DNA from: Candidatus Aquidulcis sp.
GTDB lineage: Bacteria > Chloroflexota > Anaerolineae > Anaerolineales > E44-bin32
Assembly: GCA_020723365.1 (NCBI GenBank)
Contig: DYJB01000016.1
Coordinates: 5,916-17,553, forward strand
DNA: 11,638 nt
Reading direction: 5' to 3'
Shown in pieces: positions 5,889-11,638 of this stretch. The translations under genes were made by a program, and so were the position numbers. Numbering within the stretch: the stretch's first letter is position 1; every line of letters starts with the position of its first letter. The notes beneath the pieces are model-generated. The model searched no databases, was not told the DNA's origin, and saw only the letters and a list, made by a program, of their open reading frames with translations.

Positions 5889-6508
5889 GCCTGTTCATCA
5901 CGCTGGAAGGCCCGGATGGTGGGGGAAAATCGACGCAGGCGCGGCTGCTGGTCGAGCATCTGGCGGCCCGCGGCCTGCCGGCCCTGCTGACGCGCGAGCC
6001 GGGCGGCACCCCCATCGGCGATCAGATCCGCCGCACGCTGATGGACCTGGGCAATACGGGCATGTACCCGCGCACCGAGATCCTGCTCTTCTCGGCCTCG
6101 CGCGCCCAGATCGTGCATGAAGTCATCCGCCCCCGGCTCGAGGCCGGCGCCGTGGTGGTGTGCGACCGCTTCTACGACTCGACGCTGGCCTACCAGGGCT
6201 ACGGGCACGGGCTCGACCTGACGGCGCTGCGCGCTATCACCGACTTCGCCACCGGCGGGCTGCGACCGGACCTGACCTTCCTGATCGATTTGCCGGCGGA
6301 GGATGGGCTACGGCGGCGGCGGCGTGGCGGCCAGTGGAACCGTCTCGATGCCTACGACCTGGCCTTCCACCAGCGTGTACGCCAGGGCTACTTCGACCTG
6401 GCCGCCGCCGAGCCGGACCGCTGGGTGACCGTCGACGCTACCCGGCCCGTCGATGCGGTCCAGTCGGAGATACGCCGCGTCGTCGAGGTGCGGCTCGAGC
6501 GGGGATAG
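5885..6508 (+). CDS. tmk: Thymidylate kinase (dTMP kinase)
   Basis: Phosphorylates dTMP to dTDP with ATP, an essential step in dTTP synthesis in the cytoplasm. The 207-residue length is standard. The P-loop is GPDGGGKST (9-17), the dTMP-binding REPGGTPIG follows at 37-45, and the DRFYDS motif lies at 94-99 with STLAYQGYG after it. The LID region (141-155) is arginine-rich, GLRRRRRGG then WNRLD. An Arg-bearing LID combined with a P-loop lacking the extra Arg points to the E. coli-like (type II) TMPK arrangement. The ATG overlaps the stop of the R3H ATPase gene (ATGA), and this is the last gene of the operon. It is convergent with the zinc-ribbon gene 58 bp away; I see no clear intrinsic terminator between them. 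Confidence 0.97.
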   Translation: MSLFITLEGPDGGGKSTQARLLVEHLAARGLPALLTREPGGTPIGDQIRRTLMDLGNTGMYPRTEILLFSASRAQIVHEVIRPRLEAGAVVVCDRFYDSTLAYQGYGHGLDLTALRAITDFATGGLRPDLTFLIDLPAEDGLRRRRRGGQWNRLDAYDLAFHQRVRQGYFDLAAAEPDRWVTVDATRPVDAVQSEIRRVVEVRLERG

Positions 6509-6566
6509 CAGCTAACGACGTGTCACGTGGTTTCGCCACCGGTCAGGTCGTGTCGGTCTCGCACTC
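6509..6566. other. Short convergent intergenic region, no clear terminator
   Basis: These 58 bases separate the stops of tmk (plus) and the zinc-ribbon gene (minus). They contain ACGTG-T-CACGT (6519-6529) and the small stem GTGG-TTTCG-CCAC (6527-6539), but no stem followed by a T-run on either strand. Termination may be Rho-dependent or lie within the opposing gene. Confidence 0.4.
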
Positions 6567-6959
6567 CTAGTCCTCGAAGTCGTCCCCGCCGGCCGCGCCG
6601 CCGCCCAGGTCGGGCATGTCCTGCTCGATGTCTTCCGGGCTTTCGCCGGCCTCAAGCCGGTCGACCACGTCGTTGAACTCCTCCGGCAGCTCCTCGCCCA
6701 TCTCGCTGCCCATGCGGCGCATCATGCGCGCCATCGAGCGCGGGTCGTTCTCGTCCACGTCGCCCCAGCCCGAGGGATCGGACAGCGAGTCCAGGCGCGA
6801 TTCGTCCGAGCGGGCGACGCGCACGCGGCCGATGCGGCGCTGCAGGTTGGCGCTGCCGCAGTGCGGACAGGCGACCGCCACGCGCCCATACTCCTCGTAG
6901 CGCTGATAGATCGCCAGGGGCTTGCGGCAGTCCAGGCAACGGTACTCGTACGTCGGCAT
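6567..6959 (-). CDS. FmdB-family zinc-ribbon protein
   Basis: A protein of 130 residues. The N-terminus MPTYEYRCLDC is the classic FmdB/CxxC_CxxC_SSSS-family start, with zinc ligands Cys8-x2-Cys11 and Cys31-x2-Cys34 (CPHC). The rest (about 50-130) is acidic and low in complexity, with a Met/Arg-rich patch (SMARMMRRMG, about 75-84) and a C-terminus rich in Asp and Gly. FmdB was first named as a putative regulator of formamidase/amidase genes, but most family members have no established function. The ATG at 6959 is preceded five bases upstream by GGAGG (6969-6965); the frame extends further upstream but only as antisense of gmk. It is transcribed divergently from gmk with 48 bp between start codons and ends convergent with tmk. 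Confidence 0.9.
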   Translation of the reverse strand: MPTYEYRCLDCRKPLAIYQRYEEYGRVAVACPHCGSANLQRRIGRVRVARSDESRLDSLSDPSGWGDVDENDPRSMARMMRRMGSEMGEELPEEFNDVVDRLEAGESPEDIEQDMPDLGGGAAGGDDFED

Positions 6960-6977
6960 CCCGGCCTCCGGGCCTGG

Positions 6978-6985
6978 ATTATACT
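6978..6985. promoter_or_regulatory. Overlapping divergent -10 elements for the zinc-ribbon gene and gmk
   Basis: The octamer ATTATACT gives a perfect TATAAT on the minus strand (6983-6978) and TATACT on the plus strand (6980-6985). Each sits at a workable distance from the nearby start (about 19 and 23 bases). Neither has a good -35 at 16-18 bases nor an extended TGn. It is the only AT-rich spot in the 48-bp gap. Predicted leaders are only about 12 and 16 bases long. Confidence 0.45.
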
Positions 6986-6995
6986 GAGGGCCCGC

Positions 6996-7000
6996 GAGGT
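6996..7000 (+). promoter_or_regulatory. Shine-Dalgarno GAGGT setting the GTG start of gmk
   Basis: GAGGT lies seven bases before GTG 7008. The open frame extends upstream to an ATG at 6861, but that lies antisense within the zinc-ribbon gene and before the candidate promoter, so GTG 7008 is the better start. Confidence 0.6.
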
Positions 7001-7007
7001 TTGGCCC

Positions 7008-7625
7008 GTGCCGCACACGCTGATCCATCCGCCCCACACGCCGCTGCTGATCGTCATCTCCGGCCCGTCGGGGGTCGGCAAGGACACCGTCCTGCAGCGC
7101 ATGAAGGAGCGCGGCCTGCCGTTCCACTTCGTCGTCACGGCCACCACCCGGCCGCAGCGCCCGGGCGAGGTCGACGGCGTCGACTACTTCTTCCTGACCC
7201 ACGACCAGTTCGCCGACATGATCGAGCACAACGAGCTGCTCGAGCACGCCATCGTCTACAACGACTACAAGGGCATCCCCAAACAGCAGGTGCGCCAGGC
7301 GCTGGCCAGCGGCCAGGACGTGGTCATGCGCATCGATGTTCAGGGGGCGGAGACGATCCGCAGCCTGTGCCCGGACGCGCTGCTGGTCTTCCTGTCGACC
7401 GAGACCGAAGAAGAGCTGGTCGGGCGGCTGTCGCAGCGCAAGACGGAGACGCCCGAGGGGTTGAAGCTGCGCATCGCCACGGCGCGGCAGGAGCTCAAGC
7501 GGCTGGAGCTGTTCGACTACTTCGTCGTCAACGCCGACCTGCAGCTCGATGCGGCCGTCGATACGATCGTGGCGATCATCGAGGCCGAGCACCACCGCAC
7601 GCGGCCGCGCCGGGTGACGCTGTGA
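7008..7625 (+). CDS. gmk: Guanylate kinase
   Basis: Phosphorylates GMP and dGMP to the diphosphates with ATP. From GTG 7008 the protein has 205 residues, normal for the family. The P-loop is GPSGVGKDT (19-27), with Asp where many homologues have Ser or Gly. The GMP-binding part follows: TTRPQRPGEVDGVDYFF (46-62) with Arg48, Arg51 and Tyr60, then Glu79 and NDYKG (85-89). IDVQGAETI matches the conserved core strand, and the LID contains RLSQRKTETPEGLKLRI. All expected substrate-binding residues are present. The stop overlaps the rhomboid gene's GTG as GTGA. It starts a plus-strand operon divergent from the zinc-ribbon gene. Bacterial gmk is often near rpoZ, which is not present here in the visible sequence. 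Confidence 0.96.
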   Translation: MPHTLIHPPHTPLLIVISGPSGVGKDTVLQRMKERGLPFHFVVTATTRPQRPGEVDGVDYFFLTHDQFADMIEHNELLEHAIVYNDYKGIPKQQVRQALASGQDVVMRIDVQGAETIRSLCPDALLVFLSTETEEELVGRLSQRKTETPEGLKLRIATARQELKRLELFDYFVVNADLQLDAAVDTIVAIIEAEHHRTRPRRVTL

Positions 7626-8407
7626 CGCTGCCGCCCCCTGCGGCGGGCGCGCCGGCGCCGGCCATGCCGCCCGCGCCGCCGGCGGCCGGTCCGTCACTGC
7701 TCGAACGCGCCCGCCGTTTCCCGGCCACCTTCGCCCTGATCGGCGTGACCGTGCTGGTCTTCGCCGGGCAGTGGGTCGGCCAGGCGCTGACGGGCGCCGA
7801 TGTTGTCCTGGTCTACGGGGCCAAGATCAATGAGGCGCTGGCCGCCGGCGAGGCCTGGCGCCTGGTGACGCCGGTCTTCCTGCACGCCGGACTGCTGCAC
7901 ATCGGCGTCAACATGTACTCGCTGTATGCGCTCGGCCCGGCGGTCGAGCGCTTCTTCGGACACCGACGGTTCCTGGCGGTCTACCTGCTGGCCGGCGTCA
8001 GCGGCGTGCTGCTCAGCCTGGTGATGAGTCCCAGCCCGTCGGTCGGGGCTTCGGGGGCGATCTTCGGGCTGCTGGGTTCGCTGGCAGCGTTCCTCTATCT
8101 GCACCGGGCGACCTTCGGCCAGTTTGGGGCCATGCAGCTGCGCCAACTGGTCTTCGTGGCGCTGATCAATCTGGGCATGGGGCTGTCACCCGGCATCGAC
8201 AACTGGGGCCACGTGGGCGGCTTGGCCGCCGGGGCGGCGCTGGCGTGGTTTGTCGGCCCGCGATTCTCCACGCAGATCCTGCCGGACGGCCGTGCCCGTC
8301 TCATCGATCAGCGCCCCGGCCGTCAGTTGGCCATCCGCCTGGCGCTGGCTGCAGCGGCTGTGCTGATCCTGTCGATCGTGGCCATGATGAACCCCCGCGG
8401 CGCCTGA
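7622..8407 (+). CDS. Rhomboid-family intramembrane serine protease
   Basis: A 261-residue membrane protein if translation starts at GTG 7622, which overlaps the gmk stop (GTGA); ATG 7664 is possible but has no ribosome site. Residues 2-24 are Pro/Ala-rich and cytoplasmic-looking. About seven hydrophobic segments follow, the first near 36-53 and the last near 236-256. Rhomboid signatures are clear: AWRLVTPVFLHAGLLHIGVNMYSLY with the loop-1 WR and HxxxN motifs, GASGAIFG with the nucleophile Ser144, and NWGHVGGLAAG with the catalytic His197. Both residues of the catalytic dyad are present, so it should be an active protease that cleaves transmembrane segments. No substrate is evident. It is coupled to gmk and followed after 35 bp by a GNAT gene. 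Confidence 0.93.
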   Translation: MTLPPPAAGAPAPAMPPAPPAAGPSLLERARRFPATFALIGVTVLVFAGQWVGQALTGADVVLVYGAKINEALAAGEAWRLVTPVFLHAGLLHIGVNMYSLYALGPAVERFFGHRRFLAVYLLAGVSGVLLSLVMSPSPSVGASGAIFGLLGSLAAFLYLHRATFGQFGAMQLRQLVFVALINLGMGLSPGIDNWGHVGGLAAGAALAWFVGPRFSTQILPDGRARLIDQRPGRQLAIRLALAAAAVLILSIVAMMNPRGA

Positions 8408-8442
8408 GCTGCGCCGACCCCGTATCTCCAGTGGAATCCGGC

Positions 8443-9378
8443 ATGACCCTGCACGCCGAACCGGTCACTCCCGGCAACGTCGATCTGCTGATCCGCTACT
8501 GCCGCGAGCACGGCGCCGAGCACGACAGCTCGTACCTTCCCGGATCCGGCTTCCATGTCACCCCAGAACAGCCTTCGTACCTGCTCTGGAGCGGCAACAC
8601 ACTGATCGGCGCGGCGTCGCTGATGCTCATCCCGCGCTACGCCAGCCAGGGCGTCGGCCGTTTTGCCATCCTGCACACGACGCTGCCTGCGGCCGAGACC
8701 TACGCGCGGCTGCTGGCCGCCATCCAGCCTCACGCCGCCGGCGTGCGCAAGCTTGTCCTCTTTCTGCCGGACACTCGCACGCAGACGGCGGGCTTGCTTG
8801 AGGGGCTGGGATTCGCCGTCGAGCGCTATGCGTACGTCCTGCGCAAAGCGCCGGCGGAAACGATCGAGGTTACCTGGCCCGCCGGGGTTGAGCTCGAGGC
8901 GCTGGGCCGTGACGACCTGGTCGGCGCCGGACACTTCGCCGACTGCATCAACGACAGCTTTGCCCGGCTGGCCGGGCATGCCCCTCTGGCGGGCAACGAC
9001 CTCCGCACCTGGTTTGACGATGAGGGCTACCTGGAGGGAGGCATCCTCCTGCTCAAGCAGGACGGCCGGCCGATCGGAACGTTGATGGTGATGCGGGAGT
9101 CCGAAGATCCCGGGACGGCGGAGATCGCCGCGCTGGGCGTTGTGGCCGCCCGGCAGGGCGGGGGCCTTGGTCGGCGGCTGCTGCGCTACGGCGTGGACTG
9201 GGCCGCTCGCCGAGGCTTCCACTCGATCGTGCTCTCGGTCAACGCCGAGAATGAGGCCGCCCTGCGGCTGTACCTGGCGGAAGGCTTCATCCGCATCGAG
9301 ACGATGGTCTGCTACGCCTGCCGGCTGGATCGGGAGTTTGTCCCGGGGTCGGCCGGGGACTCAGCGCGTCCGGGCTAG
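8443..9378 (+). CDS. GNAT-family N-acetyltransferase, two-domain
   Basis: A protein of 311 residues. The C-terminal half is a canonical GNAT domain (about 150-300): strand GTLMVMRESED, strand IAALGVVAARQGGGLGRRLL with the acetyl-CoA loop R-Q-G-G-G-L-G-R at 237-244, then IVLSVNAENEAALRLYLAEGF (from about 261), where Asn267 and the YLAEGF end are typical of active enzymes. The N-terminal half (about 1-140) resembles a second, more degenerate GNAT unit ending in LLEGLGFAVERYAYVLRK. This architecture resembles MshD-like double GNATs, but the substrate cannot be told. ATG 8443 is chosen because sequence similarity starts there; the frame is open upstream within the rhomboid gene. There is no visible promoter in the 35-bp gap, so it is likely co-transcribed with gmk and the rhomboid gene. 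Confidence 0.85.
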   Translation: MTLHAEPVTPGNVDLLIRYCREHGAEHDSSYLPGSGFHVTPEQPSYLLWSGNTLIGAASLMLIPRYASQGVGRFAILHTTLPAAETYARLLAAIQPHAAGVRKLVLFLPDTRTQTAGLLEGLGFAVERYAYVLRKAPAETIEVTWPAGVELEALGRDDLVGAGHFADCINDSFARLAGHAPLAGNDLRTWFDDEGYLEGGILLLKQDGRPIGTLMVMRESEDPGTAEIAALGVVAARQGGGLGRRLLRYGVDWAARRGFHSIVLSVNAENEAALRLYLAEGFIRIETMVCYACRLDREFVPGSAGDSARPG

Positions 9379-9414
9379 CCGGACATCACGAGCAGCGATT
9401 GGCCGTTGGCGTCG

Positions 9415-9428
9415 AGCAGCTAGCTGCT
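9415..9428. repeat. 14-bp perfect palindrome at the dinB-like stop codon
   Basis: AGCAGCTAGCTGCT is self-complementary and is followed by another TAGCTGC copy. It covers the TAG of the minus-strand gene (9422-9420) and lies in the 41-bp convergent gap after the GNAT gene. No T-run follows on either strand, so it is at best a weak terminator. Confidence 0.5.
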
Positions 9429-9923
9429 AGCTGCTGACTCGCCGCTGCTGCCCGCCATCCTCAACTCGTCGATCTCCGCCGCGTGGTCCCGGTAATCCTG
9501 CGTCAGAGAGCGGATGATGCCGCCGACGGTAGCCGGGCGCCCGCTGTAGTGCAGCACGCCGTGGCTGTCCTCGATTTCCGCCGGCGGGAGCGACTGCACG
9601 AAGGTCTTGAATTCCAGCAGCGAGGCTTCCAACTCGCGCAGCAACCCGTCACGCGAGAGCGAGCTGTGGGCGGCGGCATGGGCGGCGTTCAGGTTCCGGT
9701 AGCCATGAGGGGCGTCGGCGTAGTAGGCCGGCGTCTCACCGCTCAGGATGGACCTCGAGGCCTCGATCATGTGCCGGTTCCATCCGATCAGGTGGGCGAC
9801 GATGCCTCGCGCCGACCAGCCGCGCAGCGGCGCCAGGAAGCGCTCCTCGGGCAGGGCACGCACGGCAGCGTCGAGGGCGCGCCAGGCCTGTTCGAACGGC
9901 GCCAGAGCGGCGTCAGGGTTCAT
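9420..9923 (-). CDS. DinB/ClbS-like four-helix-bundle protein
   Basis: A protein of 167 residues from ATG 9923, preceded by AGGAG (9938-9934) at ten bases; the frame continues upstream, but without family-like sequence. The order of motifs is typical of the DinB/ClbS/maleylpyruvate-isomerase-like four-helix bundle: an amphipathic helix starting LAPFEQAWRALDAAV, GWSARGIVAHLIGWNRHMIEA (35-55) with the conserved Trp36 and metal-type His44, and a late DYRDHAAEI with His147. Many members bind a divalent metal through three His residues and act as thiol transferases or hydrolases; ClbS is a cyclopropane hydrolase protecting against colibactin. Neither a substrate nor a thiol cofactor can be deduced here. 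It is a single-gene unit, convergent with the GNAT gene and divergent from the lamin-tail gene. Confidence 0.8.
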   Translation of the reverse strand: MNPDAALAPFEQAWRALDAAVRALPEERFLAPLRGWSARGIVAHLIGWNRHMIEASRSILSGETPAYYADAPHGYRNLNAAHAAAHSSLSRDGLLRELEASLLEFKTFVQSLPPAEIEDSHGVLHYSGRPATVGGIIRSLTQDYRDHAAEIDELRMAGSSGESAASS

Positions 9924-9976
9924 GCGAGCAATACTCCTGTGCGCGCGGCGGGAGGCGGCCGGCGCACCCGAGTGTG

Positions 9977-10005
9977 ACTCTAGGCCCGGCCGCCGGAGGG
10001 GGCAA
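9977..10005 (-). promoter_or_regulatory. Candidate promoter of the DinB-like gene
   Basis: On the minus strand TTGCCC (10005-10000), a 17-base spacer and TAGAGT (9982-9977) give a sigma-70-like pair with two mismatches per box. The predicted start near 9970 leaves a leader of about 47 bases to ATG 9923. Part of the -35 lies in the loop of the GCCGGAG/CTCCGGC inverted repeat (9992-10020). Confidence 0.35.
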
Positions 10006-10126
10006 GCGCCGCGCTCCGGCCAGACCGGCCGCGTAGGTGGCGGCGCGCACGGGCGTCCCCCGCGCGGGGGATACGCGCCGCGGGGCATGGCGAGTCCTCC
10101 AGGAGTTGCGCCCCGGGCGCCAACTC
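9992..10126. repeat. Cluster of inverted repeats between the DinB-like and lamin-tail genes
   Basis: Three dyads lie in this 269-bp divergent gap. GCCGGAG (9992-9998) pairs with CTCCGGC (10014-10020). A 16-bp perfect palindrome runs from 10056 to 10071 (TCCCCCGC with its complement), flanked by GGCGCG (10042-10047) and CGCGCC (10074-10079). GAGTTG (10103-10108) plus CGCC pairs with GGCG and CAACTC (10121-10126), with one bulged base. Position and symmetry are seen; no function can be assigned. Confidence 0.5.
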
Positions 10127-10130
10127 GCCA

Positions 10131-10159
10131 TTGACTCGCGTGGCGATTTCCCCAATAGT
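10131..10159 (+). promoter_or_regulatory. Candidate promoter of the lamin-tail gene
   Basis: TTGACT (10131-10136), a 17-base spacer and AATAGT (10154-10159) form a sigma-70-like pair, with a start near 10166 and a leader of about 27 bases. The -35 lies exactly in the loop of the dyad TCGCCA (10125-10130) / TGGCGA (10141-10146), nested in CCAACT (10120-10125) / AGTTGG (10157-10162), which spans the whole promoter. Confidence 0.45.
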
Positions 10160-10192
10160 TGGAGGCACCGACGGGTTCCCAGGGGGAGCGCG

Positions 10193-11638
10193 ATGACCCG
10201 TGAGGTTGCCTTGCTGCGTCCAGCCGGGCTGGTGCTGGCCGCCGGCTTCTTCGTTCCACTGCTTCTCTTCCCGCCAATCCAGCGCATCCCAGACGACCTT
10301 GCCTTCACGCCCGGTCCATCGGGCAGCCCGCCATCCGAGCCGATCGAGCTCACACCGGGCGACCCCGCCACTCCACCCTTCGTCGAGAGCGCTACGCCAA
10401 ACCCCGAGCCGAGCGAGACGATCGAGGACACGCCTGGCGCGCCTGCCACACTGCCGTCCCTCGAAAGCGCTACGCCAACTCCCGAACCGAGCGAGACGTT
10501 CACCGCCACGGCCTCGGATGGTCCTGCGCCGACGGACTGCGAGGCGCCCGATCACCTGCCCTCGGCGACCGAAACCGCCACGGCGACGCCCAGCCCGGGC
10601 CCGAGTCCCGCACCCGTCGAGCCACTGCCGATCCTGATTCATGAGGTCGCCTGGGGGGGGACCTCGGCCCCCTCCAACGATGAGTGGGTTGAGCTCCTCA
10701 ACCCGGGGTCCTCGGCCGTCGATCTCAGCGGCTGGGTGCTGTCCGATGGCGGCGATCTGACCATCCGCCTGCGGGGGACTCTCCCGGGCTACAGCTTCTT
10801 TCTGCTCGAGCGCACGGACGACACGACCCTCAGCAACGTGGCGGCAGACCAGATCTACACCGGCAACTTGAACAATGGCGGTGAGACGCTCGAGCTGCGC
10901 GGCCCGGGTGGCGAGCTGGTCGACAGCGCCAACGCCGACGGCGGCGCGTGGCCGGCCGGGAATGCCTCGACGCACGCCAGCATGGAGAGGGTGGGGGGAG
11001 CCGACGGGCCGGGCGCCTGGCGTACCTTCACCGGCTGCTGGAGCACGGGCGCCGATGCCGACGGCCATCCGGTGAACGGCACGCCCCGCCAGCCGAACTC
11101 GCTCGCCTGCCTGGCGGACACGCCGACGCCCACGCCGACACCGACACTCACGGGCACGCCGCCCCTCGGCCCGACGCCGACCTTGACATCCTCGCCCACG
11201 CTCGCTCCCACCGCCTCCGAGCCGCTCGCCGTGCTGATCAACGAGGTTGCCTGGGCCGGGACCAAGGCCGACGCCAGCGACGAATGGATCGAGCTGTTCA
11301 ATCCCGGGCCCTCGGCCATCGACCTGGGCGGATGGAGACTGACCGACGAGGGCGACGTGCATGTAGCGCTCTCCGGCTTGCTGCCGTCCTACGGATTCCT
11401 GTTGCTGGAACGCACCTCGGACGACACCATCGCCGATCGGAGCGCCGATTTGATCTACACCGGTGGGCTGAACAATGGGGGCGAGTCCCTGTGGCTGCTG
11501 GATTCCAGCGGAAGGGTGATCGACTCAGCCAACGCCGACGGCGGCGGTTGGCCGGGCGGCAGCGCGACGAACTACGCCAGCATGGAGCGCCGTGGAGGCG
11601 ATGACCGAACCGGCAACTGGGGGACTTTCCCGGGATAC
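10193..11638 (+). CDS. Secreted or anchored protein with two lamin-tail domains, 3' end outside window
   Basis: The frame is open from ATG 10193 to the window edge (482 codons). AGGGGGAG (10181-10188) is the ribosome site. Residues 10-29 are hydrophobic after a short basic start (MTREVALLR), so it is a signal peptide or signal anchor. A Thr/Pro/Glu-rich linker (about 40-145) contains two 26-residue repeats. Lamin-tail domain 1 (about 146-303) has ILIHEVAWGG, DEWVELLNPGS, LSGWVLSDGG and NLNNGGETLELRG. A second linker (310-344) is mostly Thr-Pro. Lamin-tail domain 2 (346 to the edge) repeats the pattern: VLINEVAWAG, DEWIELFNPG, LGGWRLTDEG and GLNNGGESLWLL. In bacteria such domains occur in extracellular, often repetitive proteins, sometimes with nuclease or peptidase domains. 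What follows beyond the window would decide its role. It has no cysteine-rich anchor or catalytic domain in view. Confidence 0.88.
   Translation, partial: MTREVALLRPAGLVLAAGFFVPLLLFPPIQRIPDDLAFTPGPSGSPPSEPIELTPGDPATPPFVESATPNPEPSETIEDTPGAPATLPSLESATPTPEPSETFTATASDGPAPTDCEAPDHLPSATETATATPSPGPSPAPVEPLPILIHEVAWGGTSAPSNDEWVELLNPGSSAVDLSGWVLSDGGDLTIRLRGTLPGYSFFLLERTDDTTLSNVAADQIYTGNLNNGGETLELRGPGGELVDSANADGGAWPAGNASTHASMERVGGADGPGAWRTFTGCWSTGADADGHPVNGTPRQPNSLACLADTPTPTPTPTLTGTPPLGPTPTLTSSPTLAPTASEPLAVLINEVAWAGTKADASDEWIELFNPGPSAIDLGGWRLTDEGDVHVALSGLLPSYGFLLLERTSDDTIADRSADLIYTGGLNNGGESLWLLDSSGRVIDSANADGGGWPGGSATNYASMERRGGDDRTGNWGTFPGY
10352..10507 (+). repeat. Two tandem 78-bp repeats encoding a 26-residue Pro/Thr/Glu-rich unit
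   Basis: Units 10352-10429 and 10430-10507 encode, in frame, T-P-G-x-P-A-T then FVESATPNPEPSETIED and LESATPTPEPSETFTA. Both keep ESATP and EPSET. The copies differ at many third positions, so the duplication is not recent. It lengthens the linker between the membrane segment and the first lamin-tail domain. Confidence 0.85.
10628..11638 (+). repeat. Duplicated lamin-tail module (about 475-bp unit, second copy cut by the edge)
   Basis: The segments 10628-11101 and 11228-11638 encode paralogous domains in one gene. Shared strings include DSANADGG, LNNGGE, LLERT and ASMER. They are joined by the Thr-Pro linker at about 11120-11227. The pattern may continue beyond the window. Confidence 0.8.

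Noticed and set aside
6519..6539. Terminator hairpin between tmk and the zinc-ribbon gene
   Set aside because: The stems are only 4-5 bp and no T-run follows on either strand.
6861..7007. Upstream ATG extension of gmk to 6861
   Set aside because: It lies antisense within the zinc-ribbon gene and upstream of the candidate promoter; GTG 7008 has a ribosome site and gives normal family length.
6960..7697. Upstream extension of the zinc-ribbon frame to 7697
   Set aside because: The extra residues are antisense to gmk, and MPTYEYRC at 6959 with its GGAGG is the family-typical start.
8399..8415. GGCGC/GCGCC stem over the rhomboid stop codon as terminator
   Set aside because: There is no T-run, and the next gene follows at 35 bp on the same strand, so read-through is expected.
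9980..11362. 460-codon minus-strand open frame opposite the lamin-tail gene
   Set aside because: It is Arg/Gly-rich and repetitive because it mirrors the Thr-Pro and lamin-tail repeats; it crosses the promoter region and has no recognisable domain.

Overview
The window is GC-rich, densely coding DNA, probably from a Chloroflexota bacterium of Anaerolineae type. That is an inference from four things: very high GC at third codon positions; an operon of pdxS, pdxT, an R3H-domain ring ATPase and tmk; gmk beside an FmdB-type zinc-ribbon gene; and a secreted protein with Thr-Pro linkers and lamin-tail domains. I see no rRNA, tRNA, CRISPR array, insertion sequence or phage gene. No gene-free stretch exceeds 300 bases; the two largest (about 1077-1297 and 9924-10192) hold promoters and inverted repeats.

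Layout. (1) Positions 1-1076, minus strand: a short YtrA-type GntR regulator followed after 27 bp by an SPFH/band-7 membrane protein that runs off the left edge. Their promoter is one of the best-looking in the window, with an operator-like inverted repeat over the -10 and an 8-bp periodic repeat in the leader. (2) Positions 1298-6508, plus strand: pdxS, a NimA-like FMN-binding (PNPOx-fold) protein, pdxT, a degenerate double-GNAT protein, an AAA/R3H ATPase and tmk. From the flavoprotein on, every junction is a 4-base ATGA stop/start overlap, so the genes are almost surely one translationally coupled operon. (3) Positions 6567-6959, minus: an FmdB-family zinc-ribbon protein convergent with tmk and divergent from gmk; the two divergent start codons are only 48 bp apart and their -10 elements overlap. 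(4) Positions 7008-9378, plus: gmk (GTG start), a rhomboid protease overlapping gmk by GTGA, and a two-domain GNAT acetyltransferase. (5) Positions 9420-9923, minus: a DinB/ClbS-like four-helix-bundle protein. (6) Positions 10193 to the right edge, plus: a secreted or membrane-anchored protein with two lamin-tail domains joined by Thr/Pro-rich linkers.

How the genes fit together. PdxS and PdxT form the deoxyxylulose-independent PLP synthase. The flavoprotein between them has the fold used for PNP/PMP oxidation, so it may belong to vitamin B6 handling, although its closest motif resemblance is to NimA-like proteins. Tmk (dTMP kinase) and Gmk (GMP kinase) are nucleotide monophosphate kinases lying in adjacent operons. 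No strongly novel system is evident. The most unusual features are the coupled PLP-ATPase-tmk operon with its unassigned GNAT and ATPase members, the structured pdxS leader, the overlapping fmdB/gmk promoters, and the modular lamin-tail protein.
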